Positions 43,866 to 52,814 of a stretch of 64,000 nucleotides of DNA are shown here, piece after piece. Within the stretch, counting starts at the first letter, position 1, and each line of letters opens with the position of its first letter. The stretch is from Microbacterium luteum (lineage in GTDB: Bacteria > Actinomycetota > Actinomycetes > Actinomycetales > Microbacteriaceae), in assembly GCF_015277875.1 (NCBI RefSeq), contig NZ_CP063814.1, positions 3,348,001 to 3,412,000 on the forward strand. The letters run 5' to 3'. A model generated the notes under the pieces. It had not been told where the DNA came from. It worked only from the letters and a program-made list of their open reading frames with translations, and made no database searches. A program made the translations under genes and the position numbers.

Positions 43866-44749
43866 CAGGCGGCCTGCCGGAGTCCGAGGTCGTCACGGTC
43901 GCGGTCGATGGTGCGGACGTCGACGCCGAGCAGGTCGCTGAGCTGGGTGAGGCTGAGTCCGCGTTCGGTCCCGCGTCGGGTGGCTTCGAGGCGCTCGTCT
44001 CGGGTGAGGCGGACGTTCTGGCCGGCGAGAGCGAGCTCGATCGCGATCTCGTCGAGCAGGGGTTCCTGCCCGGCTGTGGGCGGTGCCGGGTCGGTGTCGA
44101 TGTCGTCCCAGGCCAGCGGCGGCAGCCAGCCGTGCCGGCGTGCGACCGTGAGTGCGTAGGAGCGGCCGACCCGCTGCGCTCGGGTGTGGGTGGGGGGCTG
44201 CTGGTCCCAGAGCTCGTCGTAGAGCGCGGCGATGTCGTCGTGGACACGGATGTCCACGTAGGCGCCTTCGAGTGCCTTGTTGACCTTCCAGCGCGGGTAG
44301 CCGAGTCGGCGTGCGATCTCGTGGTGGTTCCATCCGATCGCGGCCAGAGCCTGGAGGCGCCGGCGGGTGCCGCGGCCGTTGACTCGGCCCTGCGCGGCGA
44401 GAGTGCTGCTGTCGGGGGTGACTGCGAGGAGTTTGCGGGCGGTGGCGCCGGTGACGAACCGTGCCGTCTCGCTGTTGAGCAGGCGACGGACCGTGGCGCC
44501 GCCGACGCCGGCGCTGATGGCGATCCGTTCGGGGATCATCCCGGTGTCGACCAGTGCCTGCAGGTGCTGCCGGATCGGCTCGATGGGTTGGTGCGCGTCC
44601 TGGTATCGCCCGTAGGCCAGGAGACGGTAGCGGTCGCGGCGGCGGCGCGCGTTGCCGTCCATGCAGGCGCGGCACCCGCAGAGGTGGACGACGTAGCAGG
44701 TGGAGGTCAGCCCGTGCTTGTGGTCCGGCGGGCAGGTGTGGGTCCGCAT
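43865..44749 (-). CDS. Multi-HTH DNA-binding protein with Cys-rich N-terminus
   Basis: A 294-residue protein. The first 35 residues carry several Cys and His (THTCPPDHKHGLTSTCYVVH, LCGCRACMDG), a likely zinc-binding element seen in phage and plasmid regulators. At least three HTH-like segments follow: MIPERIAISAGVGGATVRRL, AIGWNHHEIARRLGYPRWKV and GLSLTQLSDLLGVDVRTIDR. It is the first gene of a five-gene leftward operon and is preceded by the perfect-arm GGTTATATT palindrome. It is the best candidate for the block's master regulator. Confidence 0.7.
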   Translation of the reverse strand: MRTHTCPPDHKHGLTSTCYVVHLCGCRACMDGNARRRRDRYRLLAYGRYQDAHQPIEPIRQHLQALVDTGMIPERIAISAGVGGATVRRLLNSETARFVTGATARKLLAVTPDSSTLAAQGRVNGRGTRRRLQALAAIGWNHHEIARRLGYPRWKVNKALEGAYVDIRVHDDIAALYDELWDQQPPTHTRAQRVGRSYALTVARRHGWLPPLAWDDIDTDPAPPTAGQEPLLDEIAIELALAGQNVRLTRDERLEATRRGTERGLSLTQLSDLLGVDVRTIDRDRDDLGLRQAA

Positions 44750-44767
44750 CTTCTCCTCCTCACAGAT

Positions 44768-44789
44768 GGTTATATTCCCGAATATAACC
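44768..44789. promoter_or_regulatory. Palindromic GGTTATATT site between two operons
   Basis: GGTTATATT and AATATAACC face each other across CCCG, making 9-bp perfect arms in the AT-poor gap between the multi-HTH gene (leftward) and the AbiE pair (rightward). It lies 19 bases before the ATG at 44749. It repeats the single boxes at 41144 and 41524. Confidence 0.65.
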
Positions 44790-44866
44790 CGTTCCCGAGG
44801 GTTTGGAACCCCCTCACTGCTAAGGGGTGGCCCCAGAGGCTCGAAGTCGACAATCTGAACGAGCTA

Positions 44867-44895
44867 CAACGTTTGTTGCGGTTTCTCGCTACACT
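44867..44895 (+). promoter_or_regulatory. Probable abiE promoter and operator
   Basis: CAAC-GTTT-GTTG (44867-44878) is a small inverted repeat. TACACT (44890-44895) is a good -10 element that would place transcription start at or near the ATG at 44902, so the message may be leaderless. Confidence 0.4.
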
Positions 44896-44901
44896 GTGCG
44901 C

Positions 44902-45561
44902 ATGGCAGGATCAACTTTCGCTCGTCTGGGCGAGCTCGCGTCACAGCGTTGGGGCCTGGTGACCACCGCCCAGGCGCTCGAGGCTGGCGTGGCGCGCCCG
45001 ACCCTGACGCGCCTCGCCAACAGCGGCGCGCTCATCCGCGTCGCGCGCGGCGTCTACCGCCTCGCCGGCGCGCCAGAGCACGAGCAGGAGGCGATCCTCG
45101 CGACCTGGCTCGCCCTCGGCGGCGCCGACCGTCCCCGCACAGACACCGGCGTCCCGCCCGTCGTCGCCGCAGGCCAGACGGCCGCGCAGCTGCATGGCAT
45201 CGGCGACTGGTTCCCCGGGCCACTCGAGTTCGTCGTTCCCACCCGCCGCGGTACCCGCCTGGACGGGGTGCGGCTCCGCACCCGCGAGCTCGCGCCCACC
45301 GAGGTGGTCTCCGTCGACGGGATGCCGACCATGAGCGTCGAGCGCACGATCGCCGACCTGATCGAGCAGTGGGTCGACCGCTCCCTCGTCGCCGATGCGC
45401 TCGCCGACGCCGCGGACGCGGGAAAGCTGCTCTCCCCCGCCCGCCTGACCGAGTATCTGGAGCCGCTGGCCAAGCCCAACAAGTACCCCTCGGGTGCCGC
45501 GCTCGCGGCTGATCTGCTCGCTCTTGCGGGCGTCGACGCGGTGGTGCCGGCCGATGCCTGA
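44902..45561 (+). CDS. AbiEi-type antitoxin
   Basis: A 219-residue protein starting at the ATG at 44902. The N-terminal winged HTH reads LGELASQRWGLVTTAQALEA, GVARPTLTRLANSGALIRV, ARGVYRL. The C-terminal part (VVPTRRGTRLDGVRLRTREL, PTMSVERTIADLIEQ) is the AbiEi antitoxin domain. It represses the operon and neutralises AbiEii by a type IV mechanism. It overlaps the toxin gene by eight bases. Confidence 0.88.
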   Translation: MAGSTFARLGELASQRWGLVTTAQALEAGVARPTLTRLANSGALIRVARGVYRLAGAPEHEQEAILATWLALGGADRPRTDTGVPPVVAAGQTAAQLHGIGDWFPGPLEFVVPTRRGTRLDGVRLRTRELAPTEVVSVDGMPTMSVERTIADLIEQWVDRSLVADALADAADAGKLLSPARLTEYLEPLAKPNKYPSGAALAADLLALAGVDAVVPADA

Positions 45562-46612
45562 GCCCGACGGCTACAAAGACTGGACGGGGCTTGCGCAGGC
45601 GATCAAGGCGGCCGCGACGAAGGCAGCCGGTGACGGCGCGAGCGCGCTGGATGTGAATGCGCAGATCGTGCAGGCACAGCACGATCGTTTCCTCAGCCGG
45701 GTCTTTGCGGAGGGGGAAGAGTCCGAGTGGCTGCTCAAGGGCGGCACGGCGATGCTCGCCCGGGTGCCGAAGTCACGGTCGACGAAAGACCTGGATCTGG
45801 CCTCGACCGGCGCCGCCGATCTGGATGCCGCGCAGCAGGCGCTCGAGCAGGCAGCCGCGCGTGATCTCGGCGACCATGTGCGGTTCCAGCTCACCCGTGC
45901 CCGTGCGACCGGGCGAGGAGAGAACCAGCCGGGTGTCGCGACCCGGCGCCTGGTGTTCACATGTCTGGACGCGAACACCGGCCGGAGGATCTCCGACATC
46001 CCCATCGACGTGGTCGTCGGCCCTCCCCCGGTCGGCCGCGTCGAGACGATCGAGCCGTCGACGCGGCTGCAGCTGGGGCGGCCGGTCCCGTCGCACCCCT
46101 ACCGGCTGTTCCCGATCTCCGATCAGGTCGCGGAGAAGGTCACTGCGACGATGAGCACCTACAACGGCCGCCCCAGCAGCCGCGCGAAAGACCTGGTGGA
46201 CATCGTCACCATTGCACGCACGCAGCGCGTCGACCTGCGCGAGCTGCAGATGGCCATCGACGCGAAGCGTGCACTGTCAAAGCTCGACTCGTTCACTACG
46301 TTCACGGTCCCGGACGGTTGGGACGGTCCCTACCGGGTGCTCGCGGCCGGCACGCCCTCAGCCGGCGGGATCACCGATCTGGGTGAGGCCGTGGCTCTCG
46401 CGCGTCAGCTGATCGATCCCGCGCTCGCCGACGCGCCCGTGCAACCGGGGACGGTCTGGGTCCCTGGCTCAGGCTGGACACAGAACCCTCCGCCGCCGGA
46501 GCCGGGCGGCAGCGGATCCCCTTCGGGGGAGGTCCACGTGCGCGCGCACGTGCGCTCCGGTTATCCCGTCACGGAGCACTGGCGCGCAGCGCGCGGCTCA
46601 GCCCAGGAGTGA
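45554..46612 (+). CDS. AbiEii-type nucleotidyltransferase toxin
   Basis: A 352-residue DNA-polymerase-beta-like nucleotidyltransferase. The active-site signature is WLLKGGTAMLARV (Gly-Gly at 63-64) followed by STKDLDLAS (78-86). The Asp pair binds metal, and SSRAKDLVDIVTIAR is the third family motif. AbiEii toxins modify tRNA or use GTP to stop growth after phage infection. The C-terminal 60 residues are Pro/Gly-rich and probably disordered. The gene runs into the lsr2 fragment without a visible terminator. Confidence 0.88.
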   Translation: MPEPDGYKDWTGLAQAIKAAATKAAGDGASALDVNAQIVQAQHDRFLSRVFAEGEESEWLLKGGTAMLARVPKSRSTKDLDLASTGAADLDAAQQALEQAAARDLGDHVRFQLTRARATGRGENQPGVATRRLVFTCLDANTGRRISDIPIDVVVGPPPVGRVETIEPSTRLQLGRPVPSHPYRLFPISDQVAEKVTATMSTYNGRPSSRAKDLVDIVTIARTQRVDLRELQMAIDAKRALSKLDSFTTFTVPDGWDGPYRVLAAGTPSAGGITDLGEAVALARQLIDPALADAPVQPGTVWVPGSGWTQNPPPPEPGGSGSPSGEVHVRAHVRSGYPVTEHWRAARGSAQE

Positions 46613-46617
46613 CCGCG

Positions 46618-46865
46618 TCAGTGCGCCGCGTCGTACGCCTCGAGGATGGACGCGGGAACCCTGCCGCGATCGCTGACCTGGTGTCCGTTCTGACTGGCCC
46701 ATTCACGCACCGTGTTGAGATCGGCCCGTCCGCCCCGCGACGTCCTCGCCGGACGCCGGGTGGCTGCGCCGATGCGGCGCGCGCTCTTGGCCCAGGCCTC
46801 GAACTCGAGATCGATCTCGAGTTGCTTTCCGTCGATCGCGAAGGTCGCGGGATCGAGCCGCTCGC
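46618..46865 (-). pseudogene. 3' fragment of an lsr2-type nucleoid protein gene
   Basis: On the minus strand the frame ending at 46618 reads [74 protein letters not shown]. This is the Lsr2 C-terminal DNA-binding domain with its RGR AT-hook-like motif and the end of the dimerisation domain. The N-terminus is missing: at about 46866 the sequence switches to a short-chain dehydrogenase on the opposite strand. Confidence 0.82.
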
Positions 46866-46867
46866 CA

Positions 46868-47207
46868 GGTCGCGCACACCACCGCGAAGGGCGGCGTCAT
46901 CGCGATGACGAAGTCGCTCGCTGCGGAGGGCGCCCGCTACGGCGTCCGCGCGAACTCGATCTCGCCTGGCTTCGTCAGCACCCCGGCGACGGACAAGGCG
47001 GTGGATGCGGAGGGCAAGGCCTGGCAGGTCGGCAACGCGCTCATTCAACGCCCCGGCACGGGCGAGGACATCGCGTACATGCCGCTCTACCTGGCCTCCG
47101 ACGAGTCCTCTTGGGTGACCGGACAGAACTACAGCGTCGACGGCGGCGCGACCGCCGGGTGGCGGAACGACAGCGAGACGGACCGACTGGCCGCGAAGAA
47201 CGGCTGA
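46868..47207 (+). pseudogene. C-terminal part of a short-chain dehydrogenase
   Basis: The frame reads [40 protein letters not shown], then LASDESSWVTGQNYSVDGGA. This is the second half of an SDR from the catalytic YxxxK region onward. The Tyr position reads His here (HTTAK). The NAD-binding half is lost at the junction with the lsr2 fragment. The end is complete and runs into a strong terminator. Confidence 0.82.
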
Positions 47208-47232
47208 CACGCGGGTCGCGGCGCGACCGGTG

Positions 47233-47278
47233 ACGGACGTGAGGCACGGTGTCAGCTGACACCGTGCCTCCCGTCCGT
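47233..47278. terminator. Bidirectional terminator
   Basis: A perfect palindrome at 47241-47270 (arms of 15 bp beginning GAGGCACGGTG) is extended on both sides by ACGGACG and its complement, with one unpaired base each side. It lies between two convergent SDR genes. Confidence 0.88.
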
Positions 47279-47292
47279 CGTGGCCACCTCGT

Positions 47293-47690
47293 CTAAATCG
47301 CGAGGTACCCGCCGTCGACGGCGAACTGCGCGCCGGTCGCGAAGGCGGCCGCGTCGGAACCGAGCCACGCGACCATCTCGGCGATGTCGTGCGGCGTGCC
47401 GAGTCGGCCGATCGGGTGCTTCGTCAGCAGCGCGTCCTTGAAGCCGGGGTAGGTCTCCTCCAGCGCGTCTATCATTGGCGTCTGGATCACCCCGGGCAGC
47501 ACTGCGTTCACGCGGATGCCTTTGTCGGAGTACTCCACCGCGGCGGCTCGGGTGAGGCCGATGACGCCGTGCTTCGACGTGACGTAGGCGGACTGGTGGG
47601 CGATGGCGACCTGCCCGAGGGACGAGGCGGTGTTGATGATGGATCCGCCGCCCTGCGCCAGCATCTGCGGGATCTCGGCCTGCACGCCGG
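47293..47690 (-). pseudogene. 5'-truncated short-chain dehydrogenase
   Basis: About 130 codons of an SDR remain: GGGSIINTASSLGQVAIAHQ (catalytic Ser region), SAYVTSKHGVIGLTRAAAVE (YxxxK intact) and a complete end (GAQFAVDGGYLAI). The NAD-binding N-terminal half is missing. The sequence upstream of about 47690 belongs to nothing recognisable and then to the next gene's end. Confidence 0.85.
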
Positions 47691-47736
47691 TTCAATATTC
47701 CGCACAGAGGAAGTTGGCCCCACGGCGTTACTGCAG

Positions 47737-48402
47737 TCAATCGTTCTGTTGCGCAAGCCCCCGCAGGTAAGCACGTGCGTCGTCGAGGCTGACGACATCG
47801 CCGTACTTCGCGTCGATGTCAAAGAGGCTGGCCAGGTGCGGAAGGGCTGCCCGGTCGCCGACTGCCTCTTCGACGACGATGGTGTGGAAGCCGTAGGAGC
47901 AGGCGTCAACCGCCGAGGCGCGCACGCACCCACTGGTGGTGCAGCCGACGATGATGATGGTGTCGACACCCCGTGAGATCAAGCGTGCGGCGAGATCAGT
48001 TCCGAAGAAGCAGGATGCGTACTTCTTCACCAGGGTCATCTCGTGGGGCAGCTGGCCCAGCCTGCTGTCGACCTCCACCCATTCGCTGCCCTCCACCAAC
48101 AGGTGGTTGGACGGGATCTTCTTGATCCAGAGCCCCGCCTCCTGCAATTCGGTGTCGTACGCGACCGTCGAGAAGAAGATGGGGATCTCGAGTTCACGGG
48201 CGGGGACGAGTAAGGCATTGGTGGCGGCCAGCTGTGACTCCAGTTCGCCTGACAGGGGCGAACGGCTGTCCGTGAATCCGGTGATCAAGTCGACGATCAG
48301 CAGCGCCGGCTTCTCGCCGTAGCCGATCCGGCCGCCCAATCCCTTGGCCTTGAACTCGTCGCGCAGCCGTGCGTACTCATCGATCAGCTCCGTATTCGTC
48401 AC
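47737..48402 (-). CDS. Isochorismatase-fold amidohydrolase
   Basis: A 221-residue cysteine hydrolase. The triad is visible as Asp in [13 protein letters not shown], Lys in [14 protein letters not shown] and Cys in [12 protein letters not shown], with the preceding cis-peptide region. The opening [20 protein letters not shown] and the SPLSGELE loop resemble N-carbamoylsarcosine amidase and maleamate amidohydrolase (NicF). It probably cleaves a small amide. It is coupled by ATGA to the deacetylase gene upstream. Confidence 0.83.
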   Translation of the reverse strand: MTNTELIDEYARLRDEFKAKGLGGRIGYGEKPALLIVDLITGFTDSRSPLSGELESQLAATNALLVPARELEIPIFFSTVAYDTELQEAGLWIKKIPSNHLLVEGSEWVEVDSRLGQLPHEMTLVKKYASCFFGTDLAARLISRGVDTIIIVGCTTSGCVRASAVDACSYGFHTIVVEEAVGDRAALPHLASLFDIDAKYGDVVSLDDARAYLRGLAQQND

Positions 48403-49276
48403 GAATCGGCTCTCCTGTTCCCCGTCGACTGATAGTGCGCCGCGATGGCATCGCTCGTCGTCACCCAGACACCATCGTGAGACGTGATGTGCTCGAGGGC
48501 CCGATCAAGGTAGCGGTGGCGGAACGGCTGGCCGACGATGAACGGGTGCAACGGCAGCGACATGACGCGACCCGAGTGCTCGGAGTCTGAATAGAGCTGA
48601 TCGAACTGGTCGATCACCGCTTCCAGGAACTGCGGGCCGGTATAGCTCTTACTCACGAACATCGTCACATCGTTGAGTTCTATCGTGTAGGGAACGCTGA
48701 ACATCCCGTCGACGTTCAGCGGATACGGCTGATCGTCGTTCGTCCAGTCCAGGACGTAGTCATACCCCAGCTCCCGAAGGATCCGCGGCGTCTCGAACGT
48801 CTCTGTGAGCGCCGGGCCAAGCCAGCCCCGCGGCCGTACTCCGGTGGCGGAGGCGATTGTATCCGTCACGTCTTGAAGGTAGGCGCGCTCCGTGTCAGCA
48901 CCCATTCCAGCTTGGAAGGTGGAATTGTCGCGGCCATGCGCGAGCCACGCCCAGCCGCGTTGCCGGCCTGCCTCGAGAATCTGGGGGTAGTGCCGACAAA
49001 CGTCGGAGTTGAGAAGCACACTTGCGGGCACTCCATGTCGGTCGAGGCTCTCGATCATCCGCCACAGGCCTACCCGCGGACCGTAATCGCGCCAGCCGTA
49101 ATTGAGTGGATCCGGCTGCAGCATCGCGGTACCGCCGAAGATGCTCGTGGAGGGCTTGTCGATCTGATAGTGCTCGATGTTCAGCCCGACATAGAACGCC
49201 ACTCGGGCCCCATTCGGCCACGAAATCGTCGGTCGCTCCGTGATCGGGCTGTAATCGAAGCGGAAAGTGTCAAGGC
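48399..49276 (-). CDS. Polysaccharide-deacetylase/PuuE-type hydrolase cut by IS3
   Basis: The protein reads [20 protein letters not shown], then [47 protein letters not shown] and [17 protein letters not shown]. This is the NodB-fold family that includes allantoinase PuuE and related amidohydrolases. Family-like sequence continues upstream of the GTG at 49202 ([20 protein letters not shown]) up to about 49276, where the IS3 inverted repeat begins. The first codons were therefore removed by the insertion. It may still be made from the GTG. Confidence 0.75.
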
Positions 49277-49293
49277 GGGTGAGACAGATTCCG

Positions 49294-50343
49294 TCAGGCG
49301 GTCTGTATGAGGGCCTCCTGTGAGGGCTGGTTGATCCAGGCGGCCTCGGGCAGCTTGGGCGCCTGGGGTCGGCGGTGGCCGAAGCGCTCGGGACGGGCGG
49401 CGTAGGCCGCGTCCAGGGTGGCCTGGCGCTGGGCGCGGACCTGCCCGGCGGTGCCGAAGTGGACGCTGGCGGGGGTGTGCAGCCCGATCCCGCAGTGGCG
49501 GTGCTCGTGGTTGTAGTAGGCGAAGAACTGCTCGGCGAACGCGCCGGCGTCGGCCAGGGACCCGAAGCGCTCGGGGAAGACCGGGGCGTACTTCAGCGTC
49601 TTGAACGCCGCCTCGCTGTAAGGGTTGTCGTTCGACACGTGCGGGCGGGAGTGCGACCTGGCCACCCCGAGGTCGACGAGCAGCTGAGCGACCGGTTTGG
49701 AGGTCATCGAGGTCCCGCGGTCGGCGTGGATCGCCTCCGGCACGCCATGGATGCCCATGGCGTGCTCGAGCAGGTTCTTGGCGATCTCGGCGTCCTCGCG
49801 GGCCGCGATGGTCCAGCCCACGACGAACCTGGAGAAGATGTCGAGCACGACGTACAGGTCGTAGTACACGCCCCGCTCCGGCCCCTTGAGCTTTGTGATG
49901 TCCCAACTCCACACCTGCCCCGGCGCCGTCGCGACGAGCTCGGGCCGGGTCCGGGGCGGGTGGCTCGCCTGCCGGCGCCGTTCCCCGGCCATGTCGTGCT
50001 CGCGCAGGATCCGGTGCATCGTGGACATCGAGCACAGGTAGGTGCCCTCGTCCAGCAGCGTGGCCCAGACCTGGGCGACCGACTTGTCCGCGAACCGCTG
50101 GCTGGTCAACACGGCCAGCACGTGGGCCCGCTCGGCGGCGGACAGCTTGTTCGCCGGTGCCGGCCGCGGTGTCCGTGGACGTGGCGGTGGCGGGTTCTTG
50201 GCCCGGTAGTGACTGGCGCGGGAGCGACCCAGCAGCGCGCACGCAGCCGCGGTGCCGACGTGCTCGGCCAGCCCGTCGACGGCCGGGTTGATCACCGCGG
50301 CGACCGCGGCGGCTTGTCCGCGCTCTCGGAGAGCGTCTCCAAG
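49294..50343 (-). CDS. IS3-family transposase OrfB
   Basis: The integrase-like part of about 345 residues. Catalytic residues lie in VWSWDITKLKGPERGVYYDL (Asp), IHADRGTSMTSKPVAQ (Asp) and SNDNPYSEAAFKTLKY (Glu). An HTH_21-type region precedes them (STMHRILREHDMAGERRRQA). It has no convincing start of its own and is expected to be made by -1 frameshifting from orfA. The 5' boundary given is approximate. Confidence 0.9.
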   Translation of the reverse strand, partial: LGDALRERGQAAAVAAVINPAVDGLAEHVGTAAACALLGRSRASHYRAKNPPPPRPRTPRPAPANKLSAAERAHVLAVLTSQRFADKSVAQVWATLLDEGTYLCSMSTMHRILREHDMAGERRRQASHPPRTRPELVATAPGQVWSWDITKLKGPERGVYYDLYVVLDIFSRFVVGWTIAAREDAEIAKNLLEHAMGIHGVPEAIHADRGTSMTSKPVAQLLVDLGVARSHSRPHVSNDNPYSEAAFKTLKYAPVFPERFGSLADAGAFAEQFFAYYNHEHRHCGIGLHTPASVHFGTAGQVRAQRQATLDAAYAARPERFGHRRPQAPKLPEAAWINQPSQEALIQTA

Positions 50344-50696
50344 AGCGCGTGTGCTTTTCCCATCAGGTCCAGCGCCGCCCTGGTCTTGGCCAGCTCGGCC
50401 TCGGCCTTCTCCGCCCGGGCCCGTAGCGCCTGCAGCTCCCGCTCGCGCCGGTCCCGCGGCTTGCTGCCCAGCCCGGACAGCGAGCCGGCGGCCGCGGCCT
50501 TGCGCCACTCGATGATGTGGGAGGTGTACAGGCCCTCCCGGCGCAGGATCTCCCCACGCCCAGAGCGGTCCGCGGCGTCGTACTCGGCCAGGATCGCCGC
50601 TTTGAACTCGGCGGTGAACGTCCGCCTCTTGGGCCGGTCAGCACGAGGAGCCATAGCCCCATCATCGGTGCCGACGTCAGCAACCGTCATCGTCAT
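50292..50696 (-). CDS. IS3-family OrfA
   Basis: A 134-residue HTH protein ([40 protein letters not shown]) with a Leu/Ala coiled-coil ([20 protein letters not shown]) that joins it to OrfB. It overlaps OrfB by about 50 bases, the region in which the frameshift must occur. Confidence 0.9.
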   Translation of the reverse strand: MTMTVADVGTDDGAMAPRADRPKRRTFTAEFKAAILAEYDAADRSGRGEILRREGLYTSHIIEWRKAAAAGSLSGLGSKPRDRRERELQALRARAEKAEAELAKTRAALDLMGKAHALLETLSESADKPPRSPR

Positions 50697-50957
50697 CTCA
50701 GTATTGGTCCGTTCTCGCCCCGTGCAGTGCGAAGGTCAGCAGTGCTGGTGTCTCACCCCATCCTGACGCACAGGGGCCAGCCGGTTGTGGTTGCTGTTGT
50801 ATCGGCGTGTATTCACGTCAACCAAGGCGTACCAATCGGGATGGGCTCGGCGGGCCCCATCAGCAGCTGGCGCACAACGAGCGTCAACCGACGACCGGGA
50901 TGTCGACGGCGATCGCGGGCGTTCAACTTGTCACCGGCGTTGAATCACGGATCCCTC

Positions 50958-51034
50958 TTGACAGAAGGCTTCTCTGTGTGACAGAAATGGCAGATACTCG
51001 CCCCATAGGCGAGCCAGTTGCTTTGATCAGGAGG
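50958..51034 (+). promoter_or_regulatory. Consensus -35 and strong ribosome site before the hydrolase
   Basis: TTGACA (50958-50963) matches the -35 consensus, but the -10 at the right distance is poor. CAGGAGG (51028-51034) stands six bases before the TTG at 51041, which decides the start. Confidence 0.4.
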
Positions 51035-51040
51035 CTTGAG

Positions 51041-51952
51041 TTGAACACAGACCTGTCCGTGAACTACATATCCGTCGGCGGAATCAGGACGCGCTATATC
51101 GATCAGGGCGAGGGTCCGGTCATCCTCCTGATCCACGGTGGCCACTCGGGTATGAGCATGCCGGGCGACGGGGATGGTTGGGCTCCCGTCATCGCTCCTC
51201 TGGTCGACAAGGGCTTCCGCGTCGTGACCTTCGACAAGCTGGGGCAGGGAGAGACTGACCTCGCGCCGACGCATGCCGAGTGGACGTTCGATGCGGTGGT
51301 CAAGCACGCCAGGGGCTTCATCGACGCTCTGGGACTCGAGGACATGATTCTGGTCGGGCACTCGCGCGGTGGCCTGCTGGCGAGCAAGCTCGCTCTTGAC
51401 ATGCCGGAGTCGACCAAAGGTCTCTTCATCGTGTCGAGCGCGACGCTCGCTGGCACCGACCCTAAGTCCCGCGACGTTGAGTTCTACGACGCGATCACGC
51501 GTTCGCTTCCGGCGGACGCGTCTCCGGAGGAGATCTGCGGAGCCTTCTTCCGTGCGCTGTACGTGACCCCGGTGCCGCAGGAACAAATCAATGCGGCCGC
51601 CGCCAAGTACGTCAAGGAGAACCACCAGAACGCCCTCAAGACCTACCCGATGGTTGAGAAGAAATACTGGGAGCCGAGTCTTCAGGCGGCGAAGGACGAC
51701 ATCCGCGCTCGCCTCTTCGCCGGCGAGGTCAATATTCCCGTCGAAGTCGTCTGGGGCCGCGACGATCGCTCGGCGCCGGTTGACCTGGGCATCGCCTTCT
51801 ACCAGAAGCTCGCCCTCGTCTCGGAGACCACGAGCCTGCACATCCTGGGAACCGCGGGCCACTGCGTCTTCGCGGAGCGAACCGAGGACTTCGTTCGAAT
51901 CCTGGCGGACTACGCAGGCCGTCGCAGCGCCAGCTATGCGACGCGTCGTTGA
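51041..51952 (+). CDS. Alpha/beta-fold hydrolase
   Basis: A 303-residue protein starting at the TTG at 51041. The ATG at 50987 has a weaker ribosome site. The fold is clear: [11 protein letters not shown] (oxyanion region), VGHSRGGLL (nucleophile Ser), WGRDDRSAP (Asp) and [10 protein letters not shown] (His). C-C bond hydrolases (MhpC/BphD), lactonases and N-formylmaleamate deformylase (NicD) share this layout. An amidohydrolase of the NicF type 2.6 kb away makes a ring-cleavage or formyl-amide role possible. Confidence 0.85.
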   Translation: MNTDLSVNYISVGGIRTRYIDQGEGPVILLIHGGHSGMSMPGDGDGWAPVIAPLVDKGFRVVTFDKLGQGETDLAPTHAEWTFDAVVKHARGFIDALGLEDMILVGHSRGGLLASKLALDMPESTKGLFIVSSATLAGTDPKSRDVEFYDAITRSLPADASPEEICGAFFRALYVTPVPQEQINAAAAKYVKENHQNALKTYPMVEKKYWEPSLQAAKDDIRARLFAGEVNIPVEVVWGRDDRSAPVDLGIAFYQKLALVSETTSLHILGTAGHCVFAERTEDFVRILADYAGRRSASYATRR

Positions 51953-52005
51953 TGGTGATCCTGGGGAACTATCCCGCTTGACGGGGTCTTCGAGTCCGTG
52001 CCGGA

Positions 52006-52092
52006 TTGGCGCAGCGCGCCCAGATCGTGCTGCTGGCTTCGGCGTGCGAGTCGAACACCGCGATCGCGGACAAACTGGCCTGTATCTCTTGA
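52006..52092 (+). pseudogene. Fragment of an IS630-type transposase
   Basis: A 28-codon stretch reads LAQRAQIVLLASACESNTAI and ADKLACIS before a stop. This is the N-terminal HTH of IS630-family transposases. Nothing else of that transposase follows, so it is a scrap. Confidence 0.6.
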
Positions 52093-52317
52093 AGTGGCCC
52101 CCCTGTTCGTGTCCGGTTTCCGGCGACCACGGTGGGCTCTGGGAGAGGGGCCGAAGACAGCGGCGGTTTTCGGCTGGGCGTGATGTGCCCGTGAAAGAGA
52201 TCGCGGCGCCCGTGGCTCCGTCCTCCCCGGACGAACCCGGTTGAGGGAATTGTTGCCCGGGCTGGTGTGCCGGTTGCGCTCAGCGCGCCGGGCCGGCCCG
52301 GCGCAGGCGCCGGATGA

Positions 52318-52686
52318 AGCACAAGCGCGGGATCCAACGAATCCGCCGGACGGGTCAAATCCACCAAAACACGGCCCGGCAACCGGTACCTCAAAGGTGC
52401 CCTGGGCATCGCTGCTCTGTCCTGCGCGAAATCGAAGAACACCTACCTCGGTGCCAGATACCGGCGCATTGCCTCCCGGCGCGGACCCGCCAAAGCCCTC
52501 GTCGCCGTCGAACACTCCATCCTCACCGCAGCGTGGCACATGCTCACCACCGGCGAACTCTACAACGACCCCGGCGCCGACTACTTCACCCGGCAGACAC
52601 CCGTTAAAACCATGGCCCGGGCCGTCAGACAACTAGAATCCCTCGGCTATCAAGTCATTCTCGAACCCCTGCAACAGACCGGATAA
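52318..52686 (+). pseudogene. C-terminal fragment of an IS110-type transposase
   Basis: 122 codons after an in-frame stop: GSNESAGRVKSTKTRPGNRY, LKGALGIAALSCAKSKNTYL, GARYRRIASRRGPAKALVAV, EHSILTAAWHML. This is the Transposase_20 domain that ends IS110-family enzymes. The DEDD catalytic half is missing. The 225 bases between this and the IS630 scrap hold nothing recognisable. Confidence 0.8.
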
Positions 52687-52814
52687 CACCGCTCACCCCA
52701 CGCACCCCACCGCACTCACCTAATTTTCATGTCAGAGGGGTTGACGAACGTCACATTTTCAGTCATTTTCTTGAATACAGAAATATTCTCTGCAAATTAT
52801 GAAAGGTCGGTTCC

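Larger units (their letters stand above)
49277..50759 (-). mobile_element. IS3-family insertion sequence
   Basis: GGGTGAGACA (49277-49286) and its inverted copy near 50749-50759 mark the ends. Inside are orfA and orfB in the usual overlapping -1 arrangement, about 1.48 kb in total. The left end lies inside the deacetylase gene. The missing start of that gene was not found on the other side, so the element probably moved or recombined after insertion. Confidence 0.8.
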
